Shown piece by piece: positions 56,747-64,000 of a stretch of DNA of 64,000 nucleotides. The notes under the pieces are model-generated. The model ran no database searches. It was not told where the DNA came from and saw only the letters and a list, made by a program, of their open reading frames with translations. Source of the DNA: Polaromonas sp. 39-63-25 (lineage in GTDB: Bacteria > Pseudomonadota > Gammaproteobacteria > Burkholderiales > Burkholderiaceae_C); the NCBI RefSeq assembly GCF_002278925.1, contig NZ_NCJH01000011.1, positions 1 through 64,000 on the forward strand, written 5' to 3'. Both the position numbers and the translations under genes were made by a program. Position 1 is the stretch's first letter; the number at the start of each line of letters is the position of its first letter.

Positions 56747-57388
56747 ATGTATCTGCCTCGCCAGTTCAATGATGACAGCGGCGTTCATGCGCCGGACCTG
56801 ATTCGGACCTATCCCTTCGCCAGCCTGATCAGCGTGGACGACGCGGGGCTGCCTTACGTGACGCACCTGCCGCTGCATCTGGAAGAACGCGGTGATCAGC
56901 TGGTGCTGCTGGGGCACGTCGCAAAACCCAATCCGCATTGGCGCTACCTAGAAGCCAGGCCGAAGGCCGTGGCGACCTTTCTCGGACCCCATGCCTACCT
57001 GTCGCCCAAGGTCTACCCCGACCTGGCGCGGGTGCCGACCTGGAATTACCTGGCCGTGCACTGCACCGTGCAGGCCAGCCTGATCGAAGACCCGCAGGCC
57101 AAGGACCGGCTGCTCAAAAAACTGATTGGCGACCATGAGCCGCCGTATGCCGAGCAGTGGCGCGGCCTGGGCGAGGAGTTTGCCCACAAGATGCTGGCCG
57201 GCATTGTGGCTTTCGAGTTGCAGGTCACAGACCTGCAGTGCAAGCTCAAACTCAACCAGCACCGGACCGAGTCGCACGCTGCGATGAAAGCCATGTATGC
57301 CGCCGGCACGCCCGACGAACAGGCGCTGGCCGACTGGATGGAGCGGCTGGGCATGGGGGGCGCTGCCGCCCCCCGCAAGGAGGCCTGA
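56747..57388 (+). CDS. FMN-binding PaiB-family protein
   Basis: 213 residues of the PaiB (negative regulator of sporulation/degradative enzymes) family, with a split-barrel flavin-binding fold. MYLPRQFNDDSGVHAPDLIR, HLEERGDQLVLLGHVAKPNP then HW, PKAVATFLGPHAYLSPKVY and VPTWNYLAVHCTVQ match, as does the C-terminal CKLKLNQHRTESHAAMKAMY block. A regulatory role is named from Bacillus only; here an enzyme or FMN-dependent redox role is equally possible. It begins about 20 bases after the cyclase stop, and the small membrane gene follows immediately. Confidence 0.88.
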   Translation: MYLPRQFNDDSGVHAPDLIRTYPFASLISVDDAGLPYVTHLPLHLEERGDQLVLLGHVAKPNPHWRYLEARPKAVATFLGPHAYLSPKVYPDLARVPTWNYLAVHCTVQASLIEDPQAKDRLLKKLIGDHEPPYAEQWRGLGEEFAHKMLAGIVAFELQVTDLQCKLKLNQHRTESHAAMKAMYAAGTPDEQALADWMERLGMGGAAAPRKEA

Positions 57389-57389
57389 C

Positions 57390-57629
57390 ATGCGTGCCAT
57401 CTTTGGCGTTCTGAGCCTGCTGATCGTGGTCGCCATCATCGGCGTACTGGCAAAAAAACAGCTCTCCCCGGCGCCTGTGAAAGTTGCGCCGGCTGACGCT
57501 GGTCTGGTTTTGCCCGCGCCGGCGGCCGGCGCTACACCGCAGCAGCAAAGCCAGCAGATCCAGAATCAGGTGCGCCAGTCGATTGAAAACACGATGCAGC
57601 AGGCCCGGCCCATGCCGGAAGACAAATAA
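57390..57629 (+). CDS. Small membrane-anchored protein
   Basis: 79 residues: an N-terminal membrane segment (MRAIFGVLSLLIVVAIIGVL), then a Pro/Ala-rich stretch and a Gln-rich amphipathic helix (TPQQQSQQIQNQVRQSIENT). AAGGAGG lies just before the ATG, and the preceding stop codon ends one base earlier. Function unknown; probably in one transcript with the PaiB-like gene. Confidence 0.8.
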   Translation: MRAIFGVLSLLIVVAIIGVLAKKQLSPAPVKVAPADAGLVLPAPAAGATPQQQSQQIQNQVRQSIENTMQQARPMPEDK

Positions 57630-57637
57630 TCTGCATC

Positions 57638-57684
57638 AAATCGGGCTTCAGCCCCCGTGGTACTTGCGCAAGCTGCTATTAAAA
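57638..57684 (+). repeat. Short interspersed repeat upstream of tadA
   Basis: AAATCGGGCTTCAGCCCC, then ACTTGCGCAAGCTGCTATTA. It closely matches the reverse complement of the copy in the penicillin acylase gene. It ends about 11 bases before the tadA ATG, so it forms the leader of that gene. Confidence 0.8.
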
Positions 57685-57695
57685 ACGAAGCAATC

Positions 57696-59075
57696 ATGAG
57701 CGACGCCGACTACATGCAACTGGCGCTGGCGCAGGCCCGGCAAGCCGCCGAGGCGGGTGAGGTGCCGGTCGGTGCCGTGCTGGTGCGGCATGGTCAGGTG
57801 ATCGCCACCGGCTGCAATAAGCCCATCAACGGGCATGACCCGACGGCCCATGCCGAAATGCAGGCCCTGCGGTCTGCCGCCCAGGCCGGGGGCAACTACC
57901 GGCTCGACGAGTGCGAACTGTTTGTCACGCTGGAACCCTGCGCCATGTGCGCCGGTGCCATGCTGCATGCGCGGCTCAAGCGCGTGGTGTTCGGTGCGCC
58001 GGATCCAAAAACCGGGGCCGCCGGCTCCGTCATCGACCTGTTTGCCCATCCGCAGCTCAATCACCAGACGCAGGTGCAAGGTGGGGTGCTTGCCGGGGAA
58101 TGCGGTGCGATGCTGCAGGATTTTTTCCAGCAGCGGCGCAGCGAACAGCGCCAGGAGACAAAACTGAACCATCCCCTGCGCGATGACGCCCTCCGCACGC
58201 CCGACAGCGCATTTGCCGGCCTGCCGGACTACCCCTGGACACCCCGCTACCTCAGCGACCTGCCGTCCCTGGCCGGCCTGCGCATGCATTACCTCGACGA
58301 GGGGCCCCGTGAGGGCCTCACCTGGCTGTGCCTGCACGGCAATCCGGCCTGGAGCTATCTGTACCGCAAGATGATCCCGGTGTTCCTGGCGGCCGGGCAC
58401 CGGGTGGTGGCGCCCGACCTGATCGGTTTCGGCAAAAGCGACAAGCCCAAAAAGGACAGCTTTCACAGCTTCACCGGGCACCGGCAGAACCTGCTGGAGC
58501 TGGTGGAGCGGCTGGACCTGAAGAACATCGTTCTCGTGGTGCAGGACTGGGGCGGCCTGCTGGGCCTGACCCTGCCGATGGCCGCACCTGAGCGCTATCG
58601 GGGTCTGCTGGTCATGAACACGACGCTGGCGACTGGCGACGTGCCCTTGTCGCCGGGTTTTCTGGCCTGGCGCGAGATGTGCGCGAAAAACCCCGAGTTC
58701 GATGTGGCGCGGCTGTTCGCGCGCGGCAACCCCCAGATGCGTGCCGAAGAATGCGCCGCCTACAACGCGCCTTTCCCCGACCGGGGCCACCGCGCCGCCC
58801 TGCGTGCCTTTCCGGCCATGGTGCCGGAGGCCGAGAAATCGGACGGTGCCGCGATTTCACGGGAGGCACGCAGTTTCTGGCGCGAACGCTGGCAAGGCCG
58901 GACCCTGATGGCCGTCGGTGCGCAGGACCCCGTGCTCGGCCTGCCGGTCATGCTGCAATTGCAGGCCATGATCCGCGGCTGCCCCGAGCCCCTCGTGTTG
59001 CCTCAGGCAGGGCATTTTGTGCAGGAGCATGGGGAAAGCATTGCGCGGCAGGCGGTGCGTTCTCTGGGGGGCTGA
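57696..59075 (+). CDS. tadA: Fusion: tRNA adenosine-34 deaminase TadA plus haloalkane dehalogenase-like hydrolase
   Basis: One open frame of 459 residues. Residues 1-155 are TadA, which converts A34 to inosine in tRNA-Arg: the zinc site is HAEMQAL (His52, catalytic Glu54) and PCAMC (Cys82, Cys85). After a linker (about 155-175) residues 175-459 are an alpha/beta hydrolase closely resembling DhlA-type haloalkane dehalogenases: oxyanion/halide motif HGNPAWSYLYRKM (about 214-226), nucleophile Asp284 in VVQDWGG with the halide-binding Trp285, a second acidic residue after GAQDPVLG, and a catalytic His in AGHFVQEHGES. Both modules keep their catalytic residues. I chose ATG 57696 (MSDADYMQLALAQARQAAEA); the frame is also open 13 codons upstream through a repeat. 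I recall similar fusions in related genomes. Confidence 0.93.
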   Translation: MSDADYMQLALAQARQAAEAGEVPVGAVLVRHGQVIATGCNKPINGHDPTAHAEMQALRSAAQAGGNYRLDECELFVTLEPCAMCAGAMLHARLKRVVFGAPDPKTGAAGSVIDLFAHPQLNHQTQVQGGVLAGECGAMLQDFFQQRRSEQRQETKLNHPLRDDALRTPDSAFAGLPDYPWTPRYLSDLPSLAGLRMHYLDEGPREGLTWLCLHGNPAWSYLYRKMIPVFLAAGHRVVAPDLIGFGKSDKPKKDSFHSFTGHRQNLLELVERLDLKNIVLVVQDWGGLLGLTLPMAAPERYRGLLVMNTTLATGDVPLSPGFLAWREMCAKNPEFDVARLFARGNPQMRAEECAAYNAPFPDRGHRAALRAFPAMVPEAEKSDGAAISREARSFWRERWQGRTLMAVGAQDPVLGLPVMLQLQAMIRGCPEPLVLPQAGHFVQEHGESIARQAVRSLGG

Positions 59076-59122
59076 CCGGCGGCTTTGGAAGGGCTGGTCC
59101 GGGCAGTGGGATACTTCGTCTC

Positions 59123-60073
59123 GTGAAAAAACATATCTACATCTACTCCCCCTCCAGCGCCGTGCGCGACAAGGCCGCTTTCAAACGCGGCGTGCGGCGC
59201 CTGACGGCGCTGGGTTACGAGGTCGAACTGGACGAGGCCGCGCTGAGCAGCCACCAGCGCTTTGCCGGCGACGACGACACCCGGCTGGCCGCGATCGCCC
59301 GGGCGGCCGCCAGCGGCGCCGATGTAGCGTTGATCTCCCGGGGCGGCTACGGGCTGACACGCCTGCTGCCGCATATCAACTACAAGGCGCTGGACAAGGC
59401 GGTGTCCCGGGGCACACGTTTTGTCGGCCTGAGCGATTTCACGGCGCTGCAAAACGCGCTGCTGGCCAAAACCGGGGCGGTGACCTGGGCCGGCCCGGCA
59501 CTCGGCGAGGACTTCGGGACCGAAGGGCAGCCTGACGACATCATGGAAGCCTGCTTTGACGACCTGATCACGGGGCAGGGCGAGGGCACCGGCTGGCGCC
59601 TGCCGAAAATCGTTACGAAATCAATAGCTGATGGCGCCTGGCAGCCGGGGGCCGAGGGCAAATTTGGCGTCAAAAATGCGGTTTTGTGGGGCGGAAACCT
59701 CGCGGTGCTGTGTTCCTTGGTGGGCACCCCTTACCTGCCCCAGGTGAAGGGCGGCATCCTGTTTCTGGAAGAGGTGCATGAACACCCGTACCGGCTGGAG
59801 CGCATGTTGACCCAGCTGTTGCACGCCGGTGTGCTGGCGCAGCAGAAGGCGGTGGTGCTGGGGCAGTTCACCAACTACAAGCTCGTGCCGCACGACAAGG
59901 GATTCAAACTGGCCACAGTGGTGGCGTGGTTACAGCGCCAGATCAAGGCGCCGGTGTTGAGCGGGTTGCCGTTTGGCCATGTGCCGACCAAGGTGGTGTT
60001 GCCGGTGGGGGGGAAGGTGACGCTGGCCGTCGAGGACAGGGACGCTTTTCTGCTCTGGGGTCATAGCCATTAA
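59123..60073 (+). CDS. ldcA: LD-carboxypeptidase (muramoyltetrapeptide carboxypeptidase, S66)
   Basis: Cytosolic peptidase that trims the terminal D-Ala from recycled murein tetrapeptides, 316 residues. KKHIYIYSPSSAVRDKAAFK opens the family, DVALISRGGYGLTRLLPHIN covers the nucleophile region (the Ser/Arg-Gly-Gly-Tyr-Gly block), FVGLSDFTALQNAL follows, and GILFLEEVHEHPYRLERMLT carries the catalytic Glu, with the His in SGLPFGHVPTKVVLPVGGKV. No ATG fits; GTG 59123 is used. Residues about 164-181 (SIADGAWQPGAEGKFG) come from an interspersed repeat copy at 59610-59665, in the loop between the two domains. Confidence 0.9.
   Translation: MKKHIYIYSPSSAVRDKAAFKRGVRRLTALGYEVELDEAALSSHQRFAGDDDTRLAAIARAAASGADVALISRGGYGLTRLLPHINYKALDKAVSRGTRFVGLSDFTALQNALLAKTGAVTWAGPALGEDFGTEGQPDDIMEACFDDLITGQGEGTGWRLPKIVTKSIADGAWQPGAEGKFGVKNAVLWGGNLAVLCSLVGTPYLPQVKGGILFLEEVHEHPYRLERMLTQLLHAGVLAQQKAVVLGQFTNYKLVPHDKGFKLATVVAWLQRQIKAPVLSGLPFGHVPTKVVLPVGGKVTLAVEDRDAFLLWGHSH
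59610..59665 (-). repeat. Short interspersed repeat inside ldcA
   Basis: The plus strand reads TCAATAGCTGATGGCGCC, then GGGGGCCGAGGGCAAATTT. In frame as SIADGA. More diverged than most copies. Confidence 0.6.
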
Positions 60074-60143
60074 GCGGGGGAAACACACCAAGCTGGCCGG
60101 CGGTGTTGTCGGCCTCCTGGCACCTTGCCCGGTGGTGGGCAGC

Positions 60144-60485
60144 CTAGTTGGTCAGGGAACTGCGCCGCGAGCCGAGGCTGCCGGGCAGCAGGCCTTCAAA
60201 CATCTTGGTGATGCCGCTGACCTTCTGGCGGGCGATGGTTTCGCCCTGCATGGCCGACAGCACGGCCATGACGTCACCGCGGGCATACCAGAGACCCTGC
60301 GCATCCTGGGCGTAGCGCACCCGCAGCGCAATTTTCGGGTAATGTTTTTCGCCGAACTCGCCGAGTTCGTTGAGCATCAACTGCCGAATGCCTTCGGTAC
60401 GCTTTTCCAGGCTGGAAGGCGTCACTTCGCCACCATTGAGCAGACCCAGCAAACTGCTTTTCAAATCAGGTTTAATCCAGCGCAT
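60144..60485 (-). CDS. Conserved hypothetical protein
   Basis: Not recognised. 113 residues, soluble, with WIKPDLKSSLLGLLNGGEVT at the start, a mixed alpha/beta middle (YPKIALRVRYAQDAQGLWYA) and a basic Ser/Arg-rich end (LLPGSLGSRRSSLTN). No signal peptide or membrane segment. It is convergent with ldcA and divergent from the aldehyde dehydrogenase, so it has its own promoter in the AT-rich gap. Confidence 0.75.
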   Translation of the reverse strand: MRWIKPDLKSSLLGLLNGGEVTPSSLEKRTEGIRQLMLNELGEFGEKHYPKIALRVRYAQDAQGLWYARGDVMAVLSAMQGETIARQKVSGITKMFEGLLPGSLGSRRSSLTN

Positions 60486-60776
60486 AGCGTTTGTGCTTTC
60501 GAGAGTAGGGCGGTGCGGAACCGTGCGGTCTGGTAGATTAAGCCTCCACGGTTACAGATGCAAGATGTATCACGTGACATGGTTAACGTAAAACAACAAA
60601 TAAATCAAAGTGTTAGTAACCAAATGTCATGTTGATTCTCGGGTTGTAGACAAAGGTATTACTTTTTGAATGTTCCGGATTTGGTCACGCCCCGAAAATC
60701 ATTGTGATTTTCTTTGTGATTTATTTACCTCTCGCTTCCCCGTTTTTTCACAAATTTTTTCTATTTAGAGCTTGAT
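60486..60776. other. AT-rich divergent promoter region
   Basis: 291 bases without a gene, clearly AT-richer than the surroundings, between the divergent hypothetical and aldehyde dehydrogenase genes. Several -10-like AT stretches occur (for example TATTAC near 60657), but none pairs convincingly with a -35. A weak AGAGCTT precedes the dehydrogenase ATG. Confidence 0.5.
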
Positions 60777-62207
60777 ATGACTACCTACCCCTCGCACTAC
60801 ATCAATGGCCAATGGGTCAAGGCGCAATCGGCAGAGACTCTGCCGGTGTACGACTCGAGCACCGAGGAAGTCATGGCAACCGTGCCGGCCGGCACAGCGC
60901 TGGAAGCCGAACGCGCCGTGCTGGCCGCCCGCGCTGCTTTTGACGCCTGGGCTGCCTTGCCCGTCGAAACACGCGCCGCCTACCTGGACAAGGTTGCGGC
61001 CGGCCTGAAGGCCCGCACGGACGAGATGGCGCTGACCATCGCTCGTGAAGTCGGCATGCCGCTGAAAATGGCTCGCGCGGTGCAGGTGGGCGGGCCCACC
61101 TGGCACTGGGGCAACTTTGCCAGGATCGCGCGCAATTTCGAATGGGAAAAGAAGGTCGGCAACTCGCTGGTGGTGCGCGAGCCGATCGGTGTGGTGGGCT
61201 GCATCACGCCGTGGAATTTCCCGCTCAGCCAGATCACCCTGAAAATCGCGCCGGCGCTGGCCGCCGGCTGCACCGTGGTGCTCAAGCCCAGCGAGATCGC
61301 GCCCGTCAATGCCATGATCCTGGCCGAAATCATTCACGAAGCCGGCCTGCCGCCTGGCGTGTTCAACCTCGTCAACGGCATGGGTCCTGTGGTCGGCGAA
61401 GTGCTGGCGACCCACCCCGAGGTGGACATGGTCAGCTTCACCGGGTCCACGCGTGCCGGCAAACGTGTCAGCGAACTCGCCAGCCAGTCGGTCAAACGCG
61501 TGGCGCTGGAACTCGGCGGCAAGTCGGCCAGCGTCATCCTCGACGATGCCGACATGGAAGCCGCGGTCAAGGGAACGATCTCGGCCTGCATGCTCAACAG
61601 CGGCCAGACCTGCTCGGCCCACACCCGCATGCTGGTACCGGCCGGCCGTTATGACGAGGTCAAGGCGCTGGCGAAAACCGTGATCGCCAGGTTCAGCGTT
61701 GGCCCGAGCCTTGAGGAAACCAGCAAGCTCGGACCGCTGGTCAGCGCGAACCAGCGCGACCGTGTGCTGGGGTTCATCCGCACCGGCATCGAAGAGGGCG
61801 CGGACGTGATTGCCGGCGGTGACCAGCCGCCCGCCTTTGAGAAGGGCTACTTTGTGCAGCCCACCATCCTGGGCATCAAAGCTACAGACACCCTGGCCCA
61901 GGAAGAAATTTTCGGCCCCGTGCTGGTGGTGATTCCGTACAAGGACGAGGAAGAAGCCGTGGCGATTGCCAACAGCACCATTTACGGTCTGGGCGGCGGC
62001 GTCTGGAGCGGCAGCGACGAACATGCGATGAAAGTCGCACGCCGCATCCGCACCGGGCAGGTCGACATCAACGGCGGCCCCTTCAATGCCAATGCACCTT
62101 TCGGCGGCTACAAGCAGTCGGGCAACGGCCGCGAGGCGGGTGTGTACGGGTTTGAGGAGTTTCTGGAGCTCAAGTCGCTGCAGCTCAAGCCGGTCGCGGC
62201 CGCCTGA
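60777..62207 (+). CDS. NAD(P)-dependent aldehyde dehydrogenase
   Basis: 476 residues of the class 3-like aldehyde dehydrogenase superfamily. The cofactor block [20 protein letters not shown] with PSEIAPVN, the NAD loop [13 protein letters not shown], the general base Glu in [11 protein letters not shown] and the catalytic Cys279 in [11 protein letters not shown] are all present, as is the C-terminal [20 protein letters not shown]. Substrate not defined; relatives oxidise aliphatic or aromatic aldehydes in degradation pathways. The gene stands apart from operons, with its own promoter region. Confidence 0.93.
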   Translation: MTTYPSHYINGQWVKAQSAETLPVYDSSTEEVMATVPAGTALEAERAVLAARAAFDAWAALPVETRAAYLDKVAAGLKARTDEMALTIAREVGMPLKMARAVQVGGPTWHWGNFARIARNFEWEKKVGNSLVVREPIGVVGCITPWNFPLSQITLKIAPALAAGCTVVLKPSEIAPVNAMILAEIIHEAGLPPGVFNLVNGMGPVVGEVLATHPEVDMVSFTGSTRAGKRVSELASQSVKRVALELGGKSASVILDDADMEAAVKGTISACMLNSGQTCSAHTRMLVPAGRYDEVKALAKTVIARFSVGPSLEETSKLGPLVSANQRDRVLGFIRTGIEEGADVIAGGDQPPAFEKGYFVQPTILGIKATDTLAQEEIFGPVLVVIPYKDEEEAVAIANSTIYGLGGGVWSGSDEHAMKVARRIRTGQVDINGGPFNANAPFGGYKQSGNGREAGVYGFEEFLELKSLQLKPVAAA

Positions 62208-62274
62208 TCGCCTGCACCTGATGGTGGGGGCCTGATTCGGTTAGGCTATCGCCCACAACAAGCAGGAGGCGATC

Positions 62275-64000
62275 ATGGTCTGGGTCAAACGGTTTTTCTG
62301 GGGGGTACTGGTTCTGGTCGCGCTGCTGGCAGCTGCGCTGGCTGTGTACGCCGCACGGGCCTTTCCGGCGCTGGACGGCGAACTCAAGCTGCCCGCCCTG
62401 GCAGCGCCGGTGACCGTGGCGCGCGACGGCGCCGACGTCACCCACATCAAGGCCCAGTCCCCGCGCGACGCGTGGATGGCGCTCGGTTATGTGCATGCGC
62501 AGGAGCGTGGCTGGCAACTCGAGTTCAATCGCCGCGTCATGCACGGCGAACTCTCCGAGGTGCTGGGCGAGGCCACGCTGGACACCGACAAGCTCATGCG
62601 CACGCTGGGCATCATGGAAGCGGCCGCGCGCCAGTGGCAGGTGTTGCCGGCCGACGGCAAGGCGGCGCTGCAGGCCTACAGCGACGGCATCAACGCCTTT
62701 TACGCCGGCAGCGCGCAGGCGCTGTCGCCGGAATTCCACATCCTTGGCGTCAAGCCGGGCGGTCGCTCGGGCCGGCCCTGGACACCGCAGGACAGCGTCG
62801 GCTGGTCACTGATGATGGCGCTGGATCTGGGCGGCAACTGGGGCACCGAATTTGCACGCCTGTCCGCGGCCAAAGTACTGACGACCGAACAGCTGTGGCA
62901 GCTGTTCACGCCTTACCCGGGCGAGGCACCGGCTTCCAGAACCGACTTCGCCAAGCTGTACGCCGGGCTCGGCATTTACAAAACCGTGCCGGATGCTATT
63001 AAAACAGGAGCTGCTGGCGCAGGTATGGAAAGGGCTGAAGCCCGATTTGACGCAAAAACTCAGCAAGGGATGCGGGATCTGATGGCGCAGGACATCAATG
63101 GCTGGGCGAGCGACATCGGCAACGTCGAAGGCAAGGGCTCCAACAACTGGGTGCTTCCCGGCAGCCGCACACGCAGCGGCAAACCCCTGCTGGCGAACGA
63201 CCCGCACCTGGGCCTGTCGGCGCCGGCCATCTGGTACTTTGCGCACCTGCGGGCACCCGCCGGCAAGGCCGCGGATGGAAGCACGCTGCCGGGCATGGAC
63301 GTGATCGGTGCCACCTTGCCCGGCCTGCCGTTTGTGGTGCTGGGCCGCACCGACAAGGTCGCCTGGGGCTTTACCAACACCGGTCCCGACGTGCAGGACC
63401 TTTACCTGGAGCAGATCAACCCCGCCAATCCGCAGCAGTACCGGGTGCCGGGGGCCGCGGGCCGGACGTCATGGGCCGAGTTCAAGACACGCCTTGAAAC
63501 CATCGCCGTCAAGGGCAAGCCGGACGTCAGCCTGACGGTGCGTGCCAGCCGCCACGGACCGGTGCTCAGCGACGTCCAAAAAGCGCATGGCGAGGTGCTG
63601 GACACCGGCAAGTACGTGCTTGCGCTGCGCTGGAGCGCCCTCGAGACGGACAACCTGACCGTGGTGGCCGGCATGCGTGGCAACCAGGCGCAGTCCGTGG
63701 ACGACCTGCTGGCTGCCTACGCGAATTACCACTCGCCCATGCAGAACCTCGTGATGGCCGATGTGGCCGGCAAGGTGGCCTACAAGGCCGTGGGCAAGGT
63801 ACCCCTGCGTCAGCCCGACAACGACATACGGGGTATTGCACCTTCACCGGGCTGGGAGGCGAAGTACGACTGGGCCGGCTGGTTGCCGTATGCCCAGACG
63901 CCGCAGACCGACGCGGTGGCCATCGGCAAGAAAGGCTGGTTTGCCAATGCCAACCAGAGCGTGACCCCGCCCGGTTATGACTTCTTCATGGGCCAGGACT
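62275..64000 (+). CDS. Penicillin acylase family (Ntn hydrolase), 3' end outside window
   Basis: The visible 575 residues start MVWVKRFFWGVLVLVALLAA, a signal anchor, so the protein is periplasmic. The N-terminal alpha chain includes GYVHAQERGWQLEFNRRVMH and GELSEVLGEATLDTDKLMRT. Autocatalytic cleavage should occur before Ser289 in KGSNNWVLPG, exposing the nucleophile of the beta chain; NDPHLGLSAPAIWYFAHL and VVLGRTDKVAWGFTNTGPDV follow as in acyl-homoserine lactone or beta-lactam acylases. A repeat copy at 62995-63048 encodes residues about 241-258 (DAIKTGAAGAGMERAEAR), in the spacer ahead of the cleavage site. Start ATG 62275 has AGGAGG five bases upstream. Substrate unknown. Confidence 0.92.
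   Translation, partial: MVWVKRFFWGVLVLVALLAAALAVYAARAFPALDGELKLPALAAPVTVARDGADVTHIKAQSPRDAWMALGYVHAQERGWQLEFNRRVMHGELSEVLGEATLDTDKLMRTLGIMEAAARQWQVLPADGKAALQAYSDGINAFYAGSAQALSPEFHILGVKPGGRSGRPWTPQDSVGWSLMMALDLGGNWGTEFARLSAAKVLTTEQLWQLFTPYPGEAPASRTDFAKLYAGLGIYKTVPDAIKTGAAGAGMERAEARFDAKTQQGMRDLMAQDINGWASDIGNVEGKGSNNWVLPGSRTRSGKPLLANDPHLGLSAPAIWYFAHLRAPAGKAADGSTLPGMDVIGATLPGLPFVVLGRTDKVAWGFTNTGPDVQDLYLEQINPANPQQYRVPGAAGRTSWAEFKTRLETIAVKGKPDVSLTVRASRHGPVLSDVQKAHGEVLDTGKYVLALRWSALETDNLTVVAGMRGNQAQSVDDLLAAYANYHSPMQNLVMADVAGKVAYKAVGKVPLRQPDNDIRGIAPSPGWEAKYDWAGWLPYAQTPQTDAVAIGKKGWFANANQSVTPPGYDFFMGQD
62995..63048 (-). repeat. Short interspersed repeat inside the penicillin acylase gene
   Basis: The plus strand reads GCTATTAAAACAGGAGCTGC, then GGCGCAGG and GGGCTGAAGCCCGATTT. 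Very close to the inverse of the copy at 57638. In frame as GAAGA. Confidence 0.8.

Overview
The window reads as chromosomal DNA of a GC-rich betaproteobacterium, most likely a member of the Comamonadaceae (Polaromonas, Rhodoferax or Variovorax relatives). The reasons are gene order and gene content: lptG-lptF divergent from pepA-holC, rimP-nusA-infB-rbfA-truB-typA, smpB divergent from ratA-rnfH, guaB-guaA, and a TadA protein fused to a haloalkane dehalogenase. Short interspersed repeats that I associate with this family are also present. Genus is not determined. Nearly all of the window is coding and housekeeping. I see no phage, insertion sequence, CRISPR array or rRNA; the only tRNA I see is a tRNA-Ser.

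Layout. 1-5.4 kb: a two-component system (sensor truncated by the window edge) diverges from a thiol-disulfide operon (dsbD-like, tlpA-like, dsbG-like, small membrane protein), with a QseB/PmrA-like direct repeat between them. 5.4-7.1 kb: an OsmC peroxidase and an AT-richer orphan gene with a caspase-like His/Cys pair. 7.1-14.2 kb: argA, a membrane protein with a degenerate GGDEF domain, hrpA and a 52-residue DUF3309 protein. 14.2-22 kb: repeat-bearing gap, aminotransferase, cysB-like regulator, cbiX, lptG, lptF, pepA, holC. 22-31 kb: orphan branched-chain amino acid binding protein, tRNA-Ser, DUF2237, SPFH/NfeD pair, Orn/Lys/Arg decarboxylase, exported ATP-dependent DNA ligase, acetyltransferase, fabI. 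31-36.8 kb: yejABEF peptide importer. 36.9-45.7 kb: translation/transcription operon rimP-nusA-infB-rbfA-truB and typA, with a strong promoter and a leader terminator. 45.7-51.7 kb: EamA transporter, 3-hydroxyisobutyryl-CoA hydrolase-like enzyme, an ECF sigma/anti-sigma/lipoprotein operon, smpB, ratA, rnfH-like and DUF4124 genes. 51.8-64 kb: a frameshifted guaB, guaA, a Cache-GGDEF cyclase, paiB-like gene, TadA-dehalogenase fusion, LD-carboxypeptidase, aldehyde dehydrogenase and the 5' part of a penicillin acylase family gene.

The most unusual signals are these. (1) About a dozen copies of a 45-60 bp repeat, several lying in frame inside conserved genes (hrpA, yejF, truB, a hydrolase, ldcA, penicillin acylase, perhaps cbiX) and always read in the same frame for a given orientation. 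(2) A yejF gene carrying three repeat-derived segments of two families. (3) The orphan caspase-like gene at 6.2-7.1 kb. (4) A small deletion that breaks the guaB reading frame. (5) The TadA-dehalogenase fusion. (6) A terminator almost directly after the start of the nusA operon.
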